Below are positions 43,977 to 52,895 of a stretch of DNA of 64,000 nucleotides, piece after piece. Source of the stretch: GCA-002733465 sp965230525 (lineage in GTDB: Bacteria; Pseudomonadota; Gammaproteobacteria; Enterobacterales; Kangiellaceae); the NCBI GenBank assembly GCA_965230525.1, contig OZ246008.1, positions 558,001 to 622,000 of the forward strand, in the 5' to 3' direction. The notes below the pieces were generated by a model. That model saw nothing but the letters and a program-made list of their open reading frames with translations. It searched no databases and had not been told where the DNA came from. The position numbers and the translations under genes are program-made. Position 1 is the stretch's first letter; every line of letters starts with the position of its first letter.

Positions 43977-44729
43977 TTAACCTGCCAACTCTTGGGGATT
44001 ATTCAACGATTGCGCTTCTCTCGCTTGATTAGTCATTCTAACCAACGCTTTTCTTACTTCGATACTGGTGGTCGCAAGTGAATCAAATGCAATAAACTGC
44101 GGCTTCTTCTTATCAGCTCGAATGAAAAATCCATCCGGATTAATCGCAAGCATTTCGATATTATTTGGAAAGTAATTAAATTGTTGCATGCAAATAAGTT
44201 CCAAAGCTTCTGTGTGATCTTGATTCATATGAGTAACCATATCTTGCTCGCTTGATAACCATTCGGGATCTTTTAAGTTCCAATCTTGTTGGCTGATCCA
44301 ATTGATATCACCAAATCCACCAATGTATCTAACCCGATGAGTTTTTAGTTGATAGAAATTGAAGTCATGCATTTTTTGGTAGTCGCGACTATCAGGATAG
44401 AGTGTAAAAAAACGCTGCTTGACTTGCTCGAGCTTTGTGTCATCTACTAAGATTGCATCTCCCATTATGCTCAGGCGAGCACCCGCGTTAGGGTCATTTT
44501 GATTGCCCTCAAACACTGTTAAACACATCTTTGGGTTTTGCAAAATATTCCGAGTATGCTGAGCCAAATTAGAGATGTAAAAAATTGGCTCTCCGTTGAC
44601 CGTTGTTATATAGGTGGTTACCGAACCGAAAGGATAATCCGGTGTGCTTTTTGAGTGAGTCGATAAAACCGCGAGTTCTTGTTGACGCAATAACTGGCGA
44701 GCCTGAGATATTATATTTTTATCTTTCAT
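43977..44729 (-). CDS. hutZ: HugZ/HutZ-type haem-utilisation protein
   Basis: 250 residues. The N-terminal split-barrel (pyridoxamine-phosphate-oxidase fold, about 15-150: ELAVLSTHSKSTPDYPFGSV, PIFYISNLAQHTRNI, DPNAGARLSIMGDA) and the C-terminal DUF2470-like domain with a conserved His-containing MVTHMNQDHTEALELI near 180 define the HugZ/HutZ family. These cytoplasmic enzymes bind and degrade haem to release iron. It is fourth in a minus-strand cluster after hmuT-hmuU-hmuV, 17 bases from hmuV, which confirms the role by context. Confidence 0.93.
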   Translation of the reverse strand: MKDKNIISQARQLLRQQELAVLSTHSKSTPDYPFGSVTTYITTVNGEPIFYISNLAQHTRNILQNPKMCLTVFEGNQNDPNAGARLSIMGDAILVDDTKLEQVKQRFFTLYPDSRDYQKMHDFNFYQLKTHRVRYIGGFGDINWISQQDWNLKDPEWLSSEQDMVTHMNQDHTEALELICMQQFNYFPNNIEMLAINPDGFFIRADKKKPQFIAFDSLATTSIEVRKALVRMTNQAREAQSLNNPQELAG

Positions 44730-44746
44730 TGTCGATTTTCCTATTT

Positions 44747-45523
44747 TTAGAATGATTGGTTAACCATGATCGGTGAATTTTGGGTGGGGTGATTGAGGAT
44801 ATGAACGTCGATTCCAAATCCTTGTTTTATCGTTTGCTGAGTTAATACTTGGGTGGGAGTTCCCACTTTGAGCAACCGACCTTGTTGTAATAACAAAATT
44901 CGATCACAGTACATTGCCGCCAAATTAATATCATGCAAAATAATAAATATACCGATATTTTTTTGGCTAAGTGCCTTTAACATTCTTAATGTTTGATATT
45001 GATGTTTTAGATCGAGTGCAGAGGTTGGCTCATCTAAAAATAAAAATTTCTCTTCATCATTGTCATAAGTAATTTGTGCCAGCACTCTTGCAAGCTGCAC
45101 ACGCTGTTTTTCGCCACCCGACAAAGTAGTGTAGTTTCGCTCTCTCAAGTGCCAAGCATTTACCTTACCAAGACACTGTTTAACAATGGCATACTGTTGG
45201 GTTTGACTAATGTTACGGAGGGATAAGCCAAGACGGACGACTTCTTGTACGCTAAACGGAAATGTTAACTCAAAAGATTGAGTCAATACTGCACGTGTTT
45301 TAGCAAGCGAACGATGATCCAGTTGAGAAATGTTTTTATTGTTTATGCTAATGTTTTGATGATGTGAGTGAACACCACTTAAACAATTAATTAGTGTTGT
45401 TTTGCCGGCACCATTTTCACCAACGACTCCGATGACTTCACCCGCATTTAAGGTAACCGAAACATTATCTAAAAGAAATTTTTGACCGATGTTAACGGAA
45501 ATATTTTTAGCCACAATACTCAT
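44747..45523 (-). CDS. hmuV: Haem ABC transporter ATPase
   Basis: 258 residues. Walker A is GENGAGKTTLINCLSG near 36, Q-loop VLTQSFELTFPF near 79, ABC signature LSGGEKQRVQLARV near 140, Walker B FLFLDEPTSALD near 163, switch His in FIILHDINLAAM. The FecE/HmuV subgroup is implied by the surrounding haem genes. It powers haem import through HmuU in the inner membrane. Its ATG overlaps the hmuU stop by 4 bases. Confidence 0.95.
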   Translation of the reverse strand: MSIVAKNISVNIGQKFLLDNVSVTLNAGEVIGVVGENGAGKTTLINCLSGVHSHHQNISINNKNISQLDHRSLAKTRAVLTQSFELTFPFSVQEVVRLGLSLRNISQTQQYAIVKQCLGKVNAWHLRERNYTTLSGGEKQRVQLARVLAQITYDNDEEKFLFLDEPTSALDLKHQYQTLRMLKALSQKNIGIFIILHDINLAAMYCDRILLLQQGRLLKVGTPTQVLTQQTIKQGFGIDVHILNHPTQNSPIMVNQSF

Positions 45524-46599
45524 AACGCTAATACCAGTTTTCGTTTTTGTTGAATTAAAAGGGCGATAAAAAACGGCGCACCGAGTATTGCGGTAACCAC
45601 CCCAATAGGTAATTCGGCAGGACTGATAATAGTTCGAGAAAGTAAGTCAGCGAGAACAAGTAAGCTTGCACCTAATAAACCACTATTTAAGATTAAGTAA
45701 CGATAATCCGCTCCGGTTGCAACCCGCAATATATGTGGAACAACAAGACCAACAAACCCAATAATTCCACTGCATGCCACGGCAACCCCAACAATGAGAG
45801 CATTAAGCCAAAGCAATTGTATTTTAACTTTATCAACATCAACGCCCACATAGCGGGCATTAGCCTCACCGAGTAAAAGTAGGTTTATCTCTGTGCGTTT
45901 TTTATAGATTAGATACATACCGATCACAATTATCGGCGCACAAAGCGCGACCATACTCCAACTAGCACTGGCCAAACTTCCCATCATCCAAAACGTCATT
46001 AGCCTCAACGACTGGTCATCAGCAATATAGCTGTAGCTACCAATAATGGCACCGCCCATTGCATTAATCGCTACGCCAGCAAGTAACAGTGTTGCCACCT
46101 GAACCGCGCCATTGACTTGAGCTAGGTGATAAATAGCAAAGGTAGTCACCGCTGCACCGATAAACGCAGCGATAGAAACAAGATAGGGCTGCCATACGTC
46201 AGGAACGGCAATCTGATTAGCAAATACGATTACCGTAACAGCGCCGACCGCCGCACCCGAAGATATTCCGAGTAAACCAGGATCTGCCAAAGGATTTCGG
46301 CACACGCCCTGCAAGCTTGCTCCGCTGACCGCCAAAGCAGCGCCAATTAGAATTGTCATGAGCACTCGCGGCATACGAATTTCGGAGACAATAATCATCA
46401 TTGAATCTGCGCTGCTAGTAATACCTAACCGTTCGCCAATAAACTTAACTGGAAATAGCCAGTCTGTTTTAGCCGCTCCGATGGCAACAGCGCTCCAACA
46501 AATCGTCACTAATATCAAAGCCAAAACAAGACTTTGAAGAGTGCGAGTCTTGATTAACGGCATTGAAATAAACGTTTGTCTTATTACTCGCGTATTCAT
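45520..46599 (-). CDS. hmuU: Haem ABC transporter permease
   Basis: 359 residues. The FecCD-family permease has about ten hydrophobic helices and the usual landmarks: EIRMPRVLMTILIGAALAVSG near 68-88, LQGVCRNPLADPGLLGIS near 91, and VGLVVPHILR near 285. The N-terminus is longer than normal by about 20 residues (MNTRVIRQTFISMPLIKTRT), so an ATG 13 codons later is possible. It overlaps hmuT by 4 bases and forms the inner-membrane channel of the haem importer. Confidence 0.95.
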   Translation of the reverse strand: MNTRVIRQTFISMPLIKTRTLQSLVLALILVTICWSAVAIGAAKTDWLFPVKFIGERLGITSSADSMMIIVSEIRMPRVLMTILIGAALAVSGASLQGVCRNPLADPGLLGISSGAAVGAVTVIVFANQIAVPDVWQPYLVSIAAFIGAAVTTFAIYHLAQVNGAVQVATLLLAGVAINAMGGAIIGSYSYIADDQSLRLMTFWMMGSLASASWSMVALCAPIIVIGMYLIYKKRTEINLLLLGEANARYVGVDVDKVKIQLLWLNALIVGVAVACSGIIGFVGLVVPHILRVATGADYRYLILNSGLLGASLLVLADLLSRTIISPAELPIGVVTAILGAPFFIALLIQQKRKLVLAL

Positions 46600-47546
46600 T
46601 GGTTTATAAACTCAACTTGATTCGCTGCTTCGATTATTTGCGCTAGTGCTAAATCAATGCGTGCGCCCATGCCCATCAGTAACAAGCTATCCATCACAAT
46701 CACTTGGCACTCAGATCGCAAGGCAAGTTTAATAACAGCATGGCTACAAATGGCTTGTTTACCTCCCATAGCTTTTTCCATATGGGAAGGAATAAATATT
46801 AGGTCGAGCTTTTTGGCAATTAATGCTTCATTGTTGATTGGCTTGTAACCCTTGATCGACTCGCCCAAATTCTTCAAGCCAGCCTGCTCAAACAAAAAGT
46901 TTGGCATGGTTTTTTGACCTGCGATCATCGGTCCCCGCTGGCCGATACTTAGCAATGAGATCACATTGATTGATTGGTTGGGGTAGCTTTGTTCACGCTT
47001 TACCTGAGCAATATTTTTACTAACAGACGCAACTAAAGTGTTAGCGTTTGCGGTCTTATCAAAATACTCGCCCAACTGCTGAACGATGGATTTCCAAGAT
47101 TCTAAACTGTAATCAATTTGATCAAATAGCTTGACTGTCACACCAACAGATTCCAACTGTTGCAACACTGCTGCTGGCCCAGCGCCTTTAGCCGCTACCA
47201 GTAAGCTGGGTCGTAATGACAATAATCCTTCTGCCGACAAGGATCTGAAATAACCGACTTTTGGCAAATGCTGAATCGATTCAGGATATTGACTGGAAGT
47301 GTCTATCGCGATGAACTGCTGAGAAACGCCCAAATGATGCAAGATTTCGGTAATACTACCACCGGCGCTAATCACTCGCTGTGGCTGTTGTTTTGCACTT
47401 TGCTCAGTTTCATTTGAGCGGGTATCCGCTGCGTTGAGCATGCCGTAGTGAGTGCCGATTAAAATCAGAATTACGCCCACCCGCTCTTTGCAACTTAAAC
47501 TCAATCTCGACAATGCCCGTGGAAGCCAATTTATCTCAGGGCTCAT
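46596..47546 (-). CDS. hmuT: Haem ABC transporter periplasmic binding protein
   Basis: 316 residues from the ATG at 47546, preferred over the TTG at 47567 because GAGGTAACAAC gives it a ribosome site. The signal is atypical: the hydrophobic core (VGVILILIGTHYG) comes after a basic stretch. The two-lobed fold of cluster A-I binding proteins shows PQRVISAGGSITEILHHLG, SLRPSLLVAAKGAGPAAV and PMIAGQKTMPNFLFEQAGL. Haem is normally bound by a conserved Tyr. First gene of the operon; its upstream region holds the Fur box shared with the divergent receptor. Confidence 0.93.
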   Translation of the reverse strand: MSPEINWLPRALSRLSLSCKERVGVILILIGTHYGMLNAADTRSNETEQSAKQQPQRVISAGGSITEILHHLGVSQQFIAIDTSSQYPESIQHLPKVGYFRSLSAEGLLSLRPSLLVAAKGAGPAAVLQQLESVGVTVKLFDQIDYSLESWKSIVQQLGEYFDKTANANTLVASVSKNIAQVKREQSYPNQSINVISLLSIGQRGPMIAGQKTMPNFLFEQAGLKNLGESIKGYKPINNEALIAKKLDLIFIPSHMEKAMGGKQAICSHAVIKLALRSECQVIVMDSLLLMGMGARIDLALAQIIEAANQVEFINQ

Positions 47547-47586
47547 GTTGTTACCTCGCTTTTGCAATTGATAATCGTACGCATAT

Positions 47587-47605
47587 GTAAATGAGAATCA
47601 TTTGT
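47587..47605. promoter_or_regulatory. Fur box between hmuTUV-hutZ and the TonB receptor
   Basis: GTAAATGAGAATCATTTGT matches 13 of the 19 positions of the classical GATAATGATAATCATTATC Fur box, with an intact palindromic core AATGAGAATCATT. It lies in the 120-base divergent region, between the two start codons, so both the importer operon and the receptor gene should be repressed by Fur when iron is plentiful. Confidence 0.85.
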
Positions 47606-47669
47606 ATTTGATCAAATTATCAATTATATTCTGCGGCCTTGTCAACTTCATTCGAGATAAAAATTTAAT

Positions 47670-49949
47670 ATGAGATATTTAAAACACTCGCTTTGCGTCG
47701 CTCTCCTGATGCAATCTTTGTCCCTGTACGCCACTGAAAACCTGGACTCCAGTTCTTCGGATGAGCTTGATTCTGAAGACACAAACCATCAAGTCATCAC
47801 CATCACATCGACACGCTTGCCAAGAAATATTGATGAAGTGTCTAACACGGTAACGGTAATCAGTGCTGAACAAATAGAAAAAGAATCCGCTAAAAACATA
47901 AAAGATCTTGTTCGATATGAACCTGGGATTTCCGTTGATGGCGCAGGCCGCTATGGTCTATCCGGTTTTAAAATACGCGGGATCGATGGTGACCGAGTGC
48001 TGACTTTAATCGATGGTTCTCCGATTGCGGATGAGTTTTCATTTGGCCCTAACCTTTCTGCTCGCAGGGATTTTGTCGATCTTGATGTGTTAAAAGCAGT
48101 GGAAATCGTTAGGGGCTCAACCTCGAGTCTGTACGGAAGTAATGCGGTAGGTGGCACGGTGAGCTTTATCACTAAAGATCCCGAAGACTTTTTCACACAA
48201 AACAATAATCAATACATGTCTTATAAAACAGGCTATACCTCCGTCGACAATGGGCAACACCATTCCCTAACCTTGGCGGCAGGCAACCACACCCTACAAG
48301 GGATGCTAATTGGTAGTTATCGAAACCTGGAAGAAACTGAATCCTTTTTTGATGACGAGCAAATAGGAACCGATAGGAAATCGAGCGACCCGATGGACTA
48401 CGTAGTGAATAACTGGTACGCAAAACTTCTATATCGTCCCTCAGCTAATCATCAGTTTAAGTTTATTGCCGAAAATTATTCCGGTGAAATCGAAAGCAAT
48501 ATTCTATCGGCTGCCGGCACTCTTGTTTATGGCACTTTGAAACAAGCGGTGACATCTGACGACCAACGAACGCGCGAGCGATACAGTGTGCAGTATGCCT
48601 ATGAGTCAACCAACCTGTTGTTTGATCAACTCGATGTCAATGTTTATCAGCAACTCGCTGAGACCAACCAGCTCACCCAAGAGGTACGTTTAGCACCGGG
48701 TGATGTTAATCAATTGCGCCAACGAGATTCGCTGTTTGAACAAGATAACTTAGGGGTTAAATTTCAATTTAGTAAGGAAATACCAACGCAATCAGAAATT
48801 AACCACTTTATCAGTTACGGCATGGATTGGGATAAGAGTAAAACCAATACCTTGAGAAATGGTTCCACGATTAATAGCGACAGCGGTCAACCGATTCCCG
48901 AAGGCAGTAACTTTCCAACCCGCGATTTTCCCAATTCAGAGTATTTGAGCAGTGGTATTTATTTGCAAAACGAAATACAGTTTTTGAACGGTCGTTGGCG
49001 TCTCATTCCTTCTTTACGGTATGACAAGTTCAAGCTGGACCCCACTGTGGACAGTATCTACTTAAACGGCAATACCGGTTCACCTACGCCAGCTCCGTAT
49101 CAGGAATCGGAGCTTTCGTTTAAGCTTGGAAACGTCTATCAATTTTCAGACCAATGGTCTTGGTTTATTCAGTATGCCGAAGGTTTTAAAGCGCCGCCGA
49201 TGGATGCCGTTAATACTGGTTTTACTAATTTTTCCGGTGGCTACACCACCTTACCCAACCCTGATTTAAAAGCCGAAGTCAGTCAAAGCTACGAAACTGG
49301 CATTAGATATTATTCCGATCATGGGTCATTTGAAGCGGTTGTTTATCAAAATAACTATGATAATTTTATCGAGAGCCTTTCGGTCAAAGGGTTTAATCCA
49401 ATGACTGGCTTATTGGAATTTCAAGCGAGAAACCTTGATCAGGCTAGCATTGAAGGCTTTGAATTCAAAGGTCAGCAGGAATTGTCCGAATTATCAGAGT
49501 CATTGGCCAATTTTAGTATTCGCTATGCGTATGCCTACAGTCGTGGAGAAGACTCTCAAACCCAATCCCCATTAAATAGCATCGACCCACAGCAATTAAT
49601 TACTGGCTTAAGCTATTTGGCTAGCGATTCGAGTTGGAGCAGCAGCCTGTTATGGACTTATAACAAGGACAAACCGCTTTCAAAAATCGATAGCAGCGGC
49701 CTTCAGTCAAGAGCCCCAGGAGCACCTTCCGTTGATTCATTTCACGTACCAAGCAGCAGCGTGCTCGACTGGATAGGCTTTTATCAGTTCAATTCCACAT
49801 TGCAACTGACCTGGGGAATTTATAATTTAACCGATAAAAAATATTGGTTATGGAGCGAAGAGCTCGTTCAAGATCCAAGCAACTTTAACCAAGATCGTTT
49901 CACCCAACCCGGAAGAAATTATTCGTTGAATCTTAAACTAGAGTTTTAG
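47670..49949 (+). CDS. TonB-dependent haem/haemoglobin receptor
   Basis: 759 residues with a signal peptide (about 1-22). The plug domain covers about 40-165, with ITSTRLPRNIDEVS as the start, IRGIDGDRVLTLIDG, and SLYGSNAVGGTVSF near 153. The 22-strand barrel ends in the aromatic NLKLEF. FRAP- and NPNL-type boxes of haem receptors are readable as GFKAPPMDAV near 508 and PNPDLKAE near 529. The His that often lies between these boxes in haem receptors is absent here. The gene is divergent from hmuTUV across a Fur box. TonB/ExbB/ExbD are not in the window. Confidence 0.92.
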   Translation: MRYLKHSLCVALLMQSLSLYATENLDSSSSDELDSEDTNHQVITITSTRLPRNIDEVSNTVTVISAEQIEKESAKNIKDLVRYEPGISVDGAGRYGLSGFKIRGIDGDRVLTLIDGSPIADEFSFGPNLSARRDFVDLDVLKAVEIVRGSTSSLYGSNAVGGTVSFITKDPEDFFTQNNNQYMSYKTGYTSVDNGQHHSLTLAAGNHTLQGMLIGSYRNLEETESFFDDEQIGTDRKSSDPMDYVVNNWYAKLLYRPSANHQFKFIAENYSGEIESNILSAAGTLVYGTLKQAVTSDDQRTRERYSVQYAYESTNLLFDQLDVNVYQQLAETNQLTQEVRLAPGDVNQLRQRDSLFEQDNLGVKFQFSKEIPTQSEINHFISYGMDWDKSKTNTLRNGSTINSDSGQPIPEGSNFPTRDFPNSEYLSSGIYLQNEIQFLNGRWRLIPSLRYDKFKLDPTVDSIYLNGNTGSPTPAPYQESELSFKLGNVYQFSDQWSWFIQYAEGFKAPPMDAVNTGFTNFSGGYTTLPNPDLKAEVSQSYETGIRYYSDHGSFEAVVYQNNYDNFIESLSVKGFNPMTGLLEFQARNLDQASIEGFEFKGQQELSELSESLANFSIRYAYAYSRGEDSQTQSPLNSIDPQQLITGLSYLASDSSWSSSLLWTYNKDKPLSKIDSSGLQSRAPGAPSVDSFHVPSSSVLDWIGFYQFNSTLQLTWGIYNLTDKKYWLWSEELVQDPSNFNQDRFTQPGRNYSLNLKLEF

Positions 49950-49980
49950 TGAATTAGATTTTGTCACACTGTAATAAAGT

Positions 49981-50026
49981 AAAGCTAATCTACCTTCCCT
50001 TTATTAAGAAATAGGTGATTAGCTTT
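49981..50026. terminator. Stem-loop between the receptor gene and the NTF2-like gene
   Basis: AAAGCTAATC (49981-49990) pairs with GATTAGCTTT (50017-50026). The region between the convergent genes may serve as a bidirectional terminator, but no strong T-run is next to it. Confidence 0.45.
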
Positions 50027-50043
50027 CGTTAAATAGGGATAAA

Positions 50044-50517
50044 CTACTCAATCGAAGAATCGTGAAAAGAAGCTCTCTGCCAGCGGTTCTTGGTGTATAT
50101 CCAGACATTACTAAAACGAATTTTTGTGTCAAACGGCTCGCCATTACGAACACCATTAGAAAGAACAATACCTGTCACAAATGCAGTATTTTCAAACATT
50201 TCTATTTTAAGATCTTGCACATCATATCGCTTGATAACCTCTTTTCCACTCGCAATATTTTGCTGTCGTAGTTTGTTCCAATTAATCCAGGCTTGTTTAT
50301 CGATTACACTACCCGAACTGCCATTAATGTGAATATAATTGTTGGTTAGTAACGGCTCTAATACCGGAACATTTGCGGCTGCATAGGCTTTCGAAAATAT
50401 TTCAAGCGATTGTTTAAGGATCGCTACTTTTTCCTCTTTACTCATCGAAAAGCTATTAAAACTAAGCAACAATAAAACTGGTAGTCCTAAAAAATAAATA
50501 CGTGGTTGAATTTGCAT
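50044..50517 (-). CDS. Secreted NTF2-like (SnoaL/DUF4440) protein
   Basis: 157 residues. Signal peptide about 1-24 (IYFLGLPVLLLLSFNSFS). The cone-shaped NTF2-like fold follows: QSLEIFSKAYAAANVPVLE, TNNYIHINGSSG, FENTAFVTGIVLS, RFSNVWIYTKNRWQRASFHDS. DUF4440 proteins are small ligand-binding or enzyme-like domains of mixed function. The start has a strong GGAGG site (CGGAGGTTCTATG). No specific partner gene. Confidence 0.8.
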   Translation of the reverse strand: MQIQPRIYFLGLPVLLLLSFNSFSMSKEEKVAILKQSLEIFSKAYAAANVPVLEPLLTNNYIHINGSSGSVIDKQAWINWNKLRQQNIASGKEVIKRYDVQDLKIEMFENTAFVTGIVLSNGVRNGEPFDTKIRFSNVWIYTKNRWQRASFHDSSIE

Positions 50518-50588
50518 AGAACCTCCGTTTAAACGTTTTCAATAAAATTGTTTGGTCGTTTTGGTTTACTTTTATTAAAACCTCTTTT

Positions 50589-51149
50589 TTACAATCGCTT
50601 GCTCATCTTAATCACATGATTGTCGGCTCCATTAGCACCGACAGTGACCTCTCGCTCAATTTCAACATATCCCATCGCTCTATACAAAGGCTCTCCTGGT
50701 AAGGTAGAACCTAATTCAATGGTTTTAAAGCCGGCATTTCTGGCGGCATCTTCACCTAGTGTGATTAGTAGTTTGCCGATTCCTTGACGAGTCCAATCCG
50801 GATGAGTATACATTGCTCTGATACGAGCGGGTTCAGTGGCAGGGTCGCTAAACGAATCATCTCGACCCGAGGTATGATTACCTCCGTATAGGGTGCGGCG
50901 CTTTCCCCATCCACCGCATCCGACTAAAATACGATCTTTAGCTACGTTGGTTTCAATGACAAAATAAGTGCCATCATCAATTAAGGTTTGATCGACACCC
51001 ATGGTTTCCTTGGCAGCCTCTATTTCTTTGTTGGTTAAAAACGCCTTCATATTAACTTCAATAGAGGCTTGCATGAGTTTAATAATATCGGCAACATCCG
51101 CCGGTGTCGCAATGCGATGAGTAAACTGGTTTAAGTTGGACCCCGACAT
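50589..51149 (-). CDS. GNAT-family N-acetyltransferase
   Basis: 186 residues. The acetyl-CoA motif A is in MYTHPDWTRQGIGKLLITLGEDAARNAGF (Q/RxxGxG near 131), preceded by the conserved central strand and followed by motif B (TIELGSTLPGEPLYRAMGYVEIE). The N-terminus (HRIATPADVADIIKLMQASI) is typical. The substrate cannot be read from sequence. Upstream is the formyltransferase-like gene with about 38 bases between, so an operon is possible. Confidence 0.9.
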   Translation of the reverse strand: MSGSNLNQFTHRIATPADVADIIKLMQASIEVNMKAFLTNKEIEAAKETMGVDQTLIDDGTYFVIETNVAKDRILVGCGGWGKRRTLYGGNHTSGRDDSFSDPATEPARIRAMYTHPDWTRQGIGKLLITLGEDAARNAGFKTIELGSTLPGEPLYRAMGYVEIEREVTVGANGADNHVIKMSKRL

Positions 51150-51186
51150 AAGTTTTACCTTTGTGAAACACTTTCCAGTGCAGTTG

Positions 51187-51963
51187 TTAATATAACTGAT
51201 ATCCCTTTGCTAAAAATTGTTCCATCGCACTTTGGTCGGGATAACCATAATAATCCGATTTACCTTGTTGTTTGCTCGACGGTAAAATTTTACCCAGTCT
51301 AAGCTGAGCAATTGCCGACTTGATTAATTCGACTCCCGGTATATAGATAGCCAATAAATTCTGCAAGTAACTTGCGGCCTGGTCTCGTTTTATAGGCGCC
51401 TGAGCAATAATATCACCCGCATCAATTTTTTTATCTTGAATATAATGAAGACAACAACCTATCTCATTGGCATCATTTAACATCGCCCAAAACGTCGCCA
51501 TAATGCCCTGATATTCTGGAAGCAATCCTGAATGTAGATTTATTACACCCTGTTTAGGAATATTAATAATCGGCTGCTGTAGAATTTTTCCAAAACGAAT
51601 GGATAGAATTAAGTCGGGTGCCAGCTGCGATACCCAACGAATTCCTTCCACTTGATTAATATGGTTAATAATTTGTAGCGGATGATTATACTCATCGGCC
51701 AATTGCTGAAAGCTCTTTAACTTATTAACCGATGTGAGCTGCGCCGATTTGGCGAAAGGCAAAACGCCTTTGTCCGAACAGGCATCGGCCATTAGCCTTT
51801 TTTCATATGTGGCCAATAACTCAATCTCGGCAGGCAAACTCTGCACCCCACCTACTTGACTTGATTGTGCCAATATAACTTGATCTTTCTGTAAGAACTG
51901 ATGCAGTAAATTCACCGCATACAAGCTCGCTAGGTCATTATTGCACAACAATAATATCTTCAT
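51187..51963 (-). CDS. Formyltransferase-family protein (MTF/GART fold)
   Basis: 258 residues. The catalytic triad region of the formyltransferase fold is seen: INLHSGLLPEYQGIMATFW near 136 (Asn and His) and the Asp in KKIDAGDIIAQAPI near 180. This is shorter than methionyl-tRNA formyltransferase, and the C-terminal OB-fold is lacking, so the substrate is not fMet-tRNA; sugar- or amine-formylation is more likely. Single-domain proteins like this are widespread but rarely characterised. Confidence 0.82.
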   Translation of the reverse strand: MKILLLCNNDLASLYAVNLLHQFLQKDQVILAQSSQVGGVQSLPAEIELLATYEKRLMADACSDKGVLPFAKSAQLTSVNKLKSFQQLADEYNHPLQIINHINQVEGIRWVSQLAPDLILSIRFGKILQQPIINIPKQGVINLHSGLLPEYQGIMATFWAMLNDANEIGCCLHYIQDKKIDAGDIIAQAPIKRDQAASYLQNLLAIYIPGVELIKSAIAQLRLGKILPSSKQQGKSDYYGYPDQSAMEQFLAKGYQLY

Positions 51964-52118
51964 TGAAGCTCATTTATATTGTCTATAATTTGAAAAAGAA
52001 CTGATTCTAGTTTGAATTTATCATTTTAAGCTTCGTTAGGATAGAATTAGTCCTAATCAAAAACTCATTTATAAGATCAGTCACAAGATCTGCCACAACA
52101 CTCGGAAATACGATTTAG

Positions 52119-52895
52119 ATGAATACACCGCCCAATGATCAAGCCAGCGAACAACAGACTACTCAGTCTGAAGAGCCTTTGAAATCTGCCCCTCAACTAG
52201 AGCAAACACCACAAAGTGATGAGCTCGCGAGTGACACCGCAGAATCAGAACCTTCTCAAATAGCGGCGGAACCAGCGTTTCAAAATGAACCTTTAACACT
52301 TGGTTTTGATTCGATAGCATTTGAACCACTCTCCGAGCACTATCCCAAACTCAATGCGTTTAGTAGTTTTATTGGATGGGCGATCATTGCACTAATCATG
52401 TTGATTGTTGATTTAGCGGTCGACAAAATTAACTTGCATTTTTTGGTGTTAAGCGGGCTATTTTTGTTTGCGTTTTTGTCGGCGGTTCATGGCTATTACT
52501 CAGCCAAGGCGTGCGGCTATTTTCAAGATCAAAATGATATATTTTTTAAGCAAGGATTATGGTGGAAAAGACAAACCGCATTAAATTTTTCGCGTATTCA
52601 ACACATCGATATTTCGCACGGCCCCCTCGAAAGGCGGTATAAAATGGCGACGATTAAATTTTTTACCGCGGGTGGCGCTGCGTCTGATTTACGTATTGCG
52701 GGATTGCCCAATGAAAAGGCTGAGCAGATACGGGCAGATATTTTAGAGTATGCAAAACAAAATGTAATTGCTGATGAATTACCAGAGATCAACTCACTCG
52801 AGTCCGATCATTCAGATGAGTCCGATCAAGAACCGGCTCAAAGTCATCAACCATCAAGCAATCCAAAAAGCCAAACAGGCGCAGCCAATGAGTGA
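52119..52895 (+). CDS. Bacterial PH-domain membrane protein, YdbS-like
   Basis: 258 residues. An acidic low-complexity N-terminus (about 1-60) and two membrane helices (about 84-104 and 107-127) precede a bPH2 domain (FFKQGLWWKRQTALNFSRIQHIDISHGPLERRYKMATIKFFTAGG is the core, about 145-190), then an acidic C-terminus. YdbS and YdbT occur as neighbouring genes in many bacteria and are implicated in envelope or membrane processes. It overlaps the next gene by 8 bases (ATGAGTGA). Confidence 0.88.
   Translation: MNTPPNDQASEQQTTQSEEPLKSAPQLEQTPQSDELASDTAESEPSQIAAEPAFQNEPLTLGFDSIAFEPLSEHYPKLNAFSSFIGWAIIALIMLIVDLAVDKINLHFLVLSGLFLFAFLSAVHGYYSAKACGYFQDQNDIFFKQGLWWKRQTALNFSRIQHIDISHGPLERRYKMATIKFFTAGGAASDLRIAGLPNEKAEQIRADILEYAKQNVIADELPEINSLESDHSDESDQEPAQSHQPSSNPKSQTGAANE

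Noticed and set aside
52768..52887. Upstream in-frame start for the YdbT-like gene
   Set aside because: It lies inside the YdbS-like gene; the ATG at 52888 overlapping the previous stop is far more natural.
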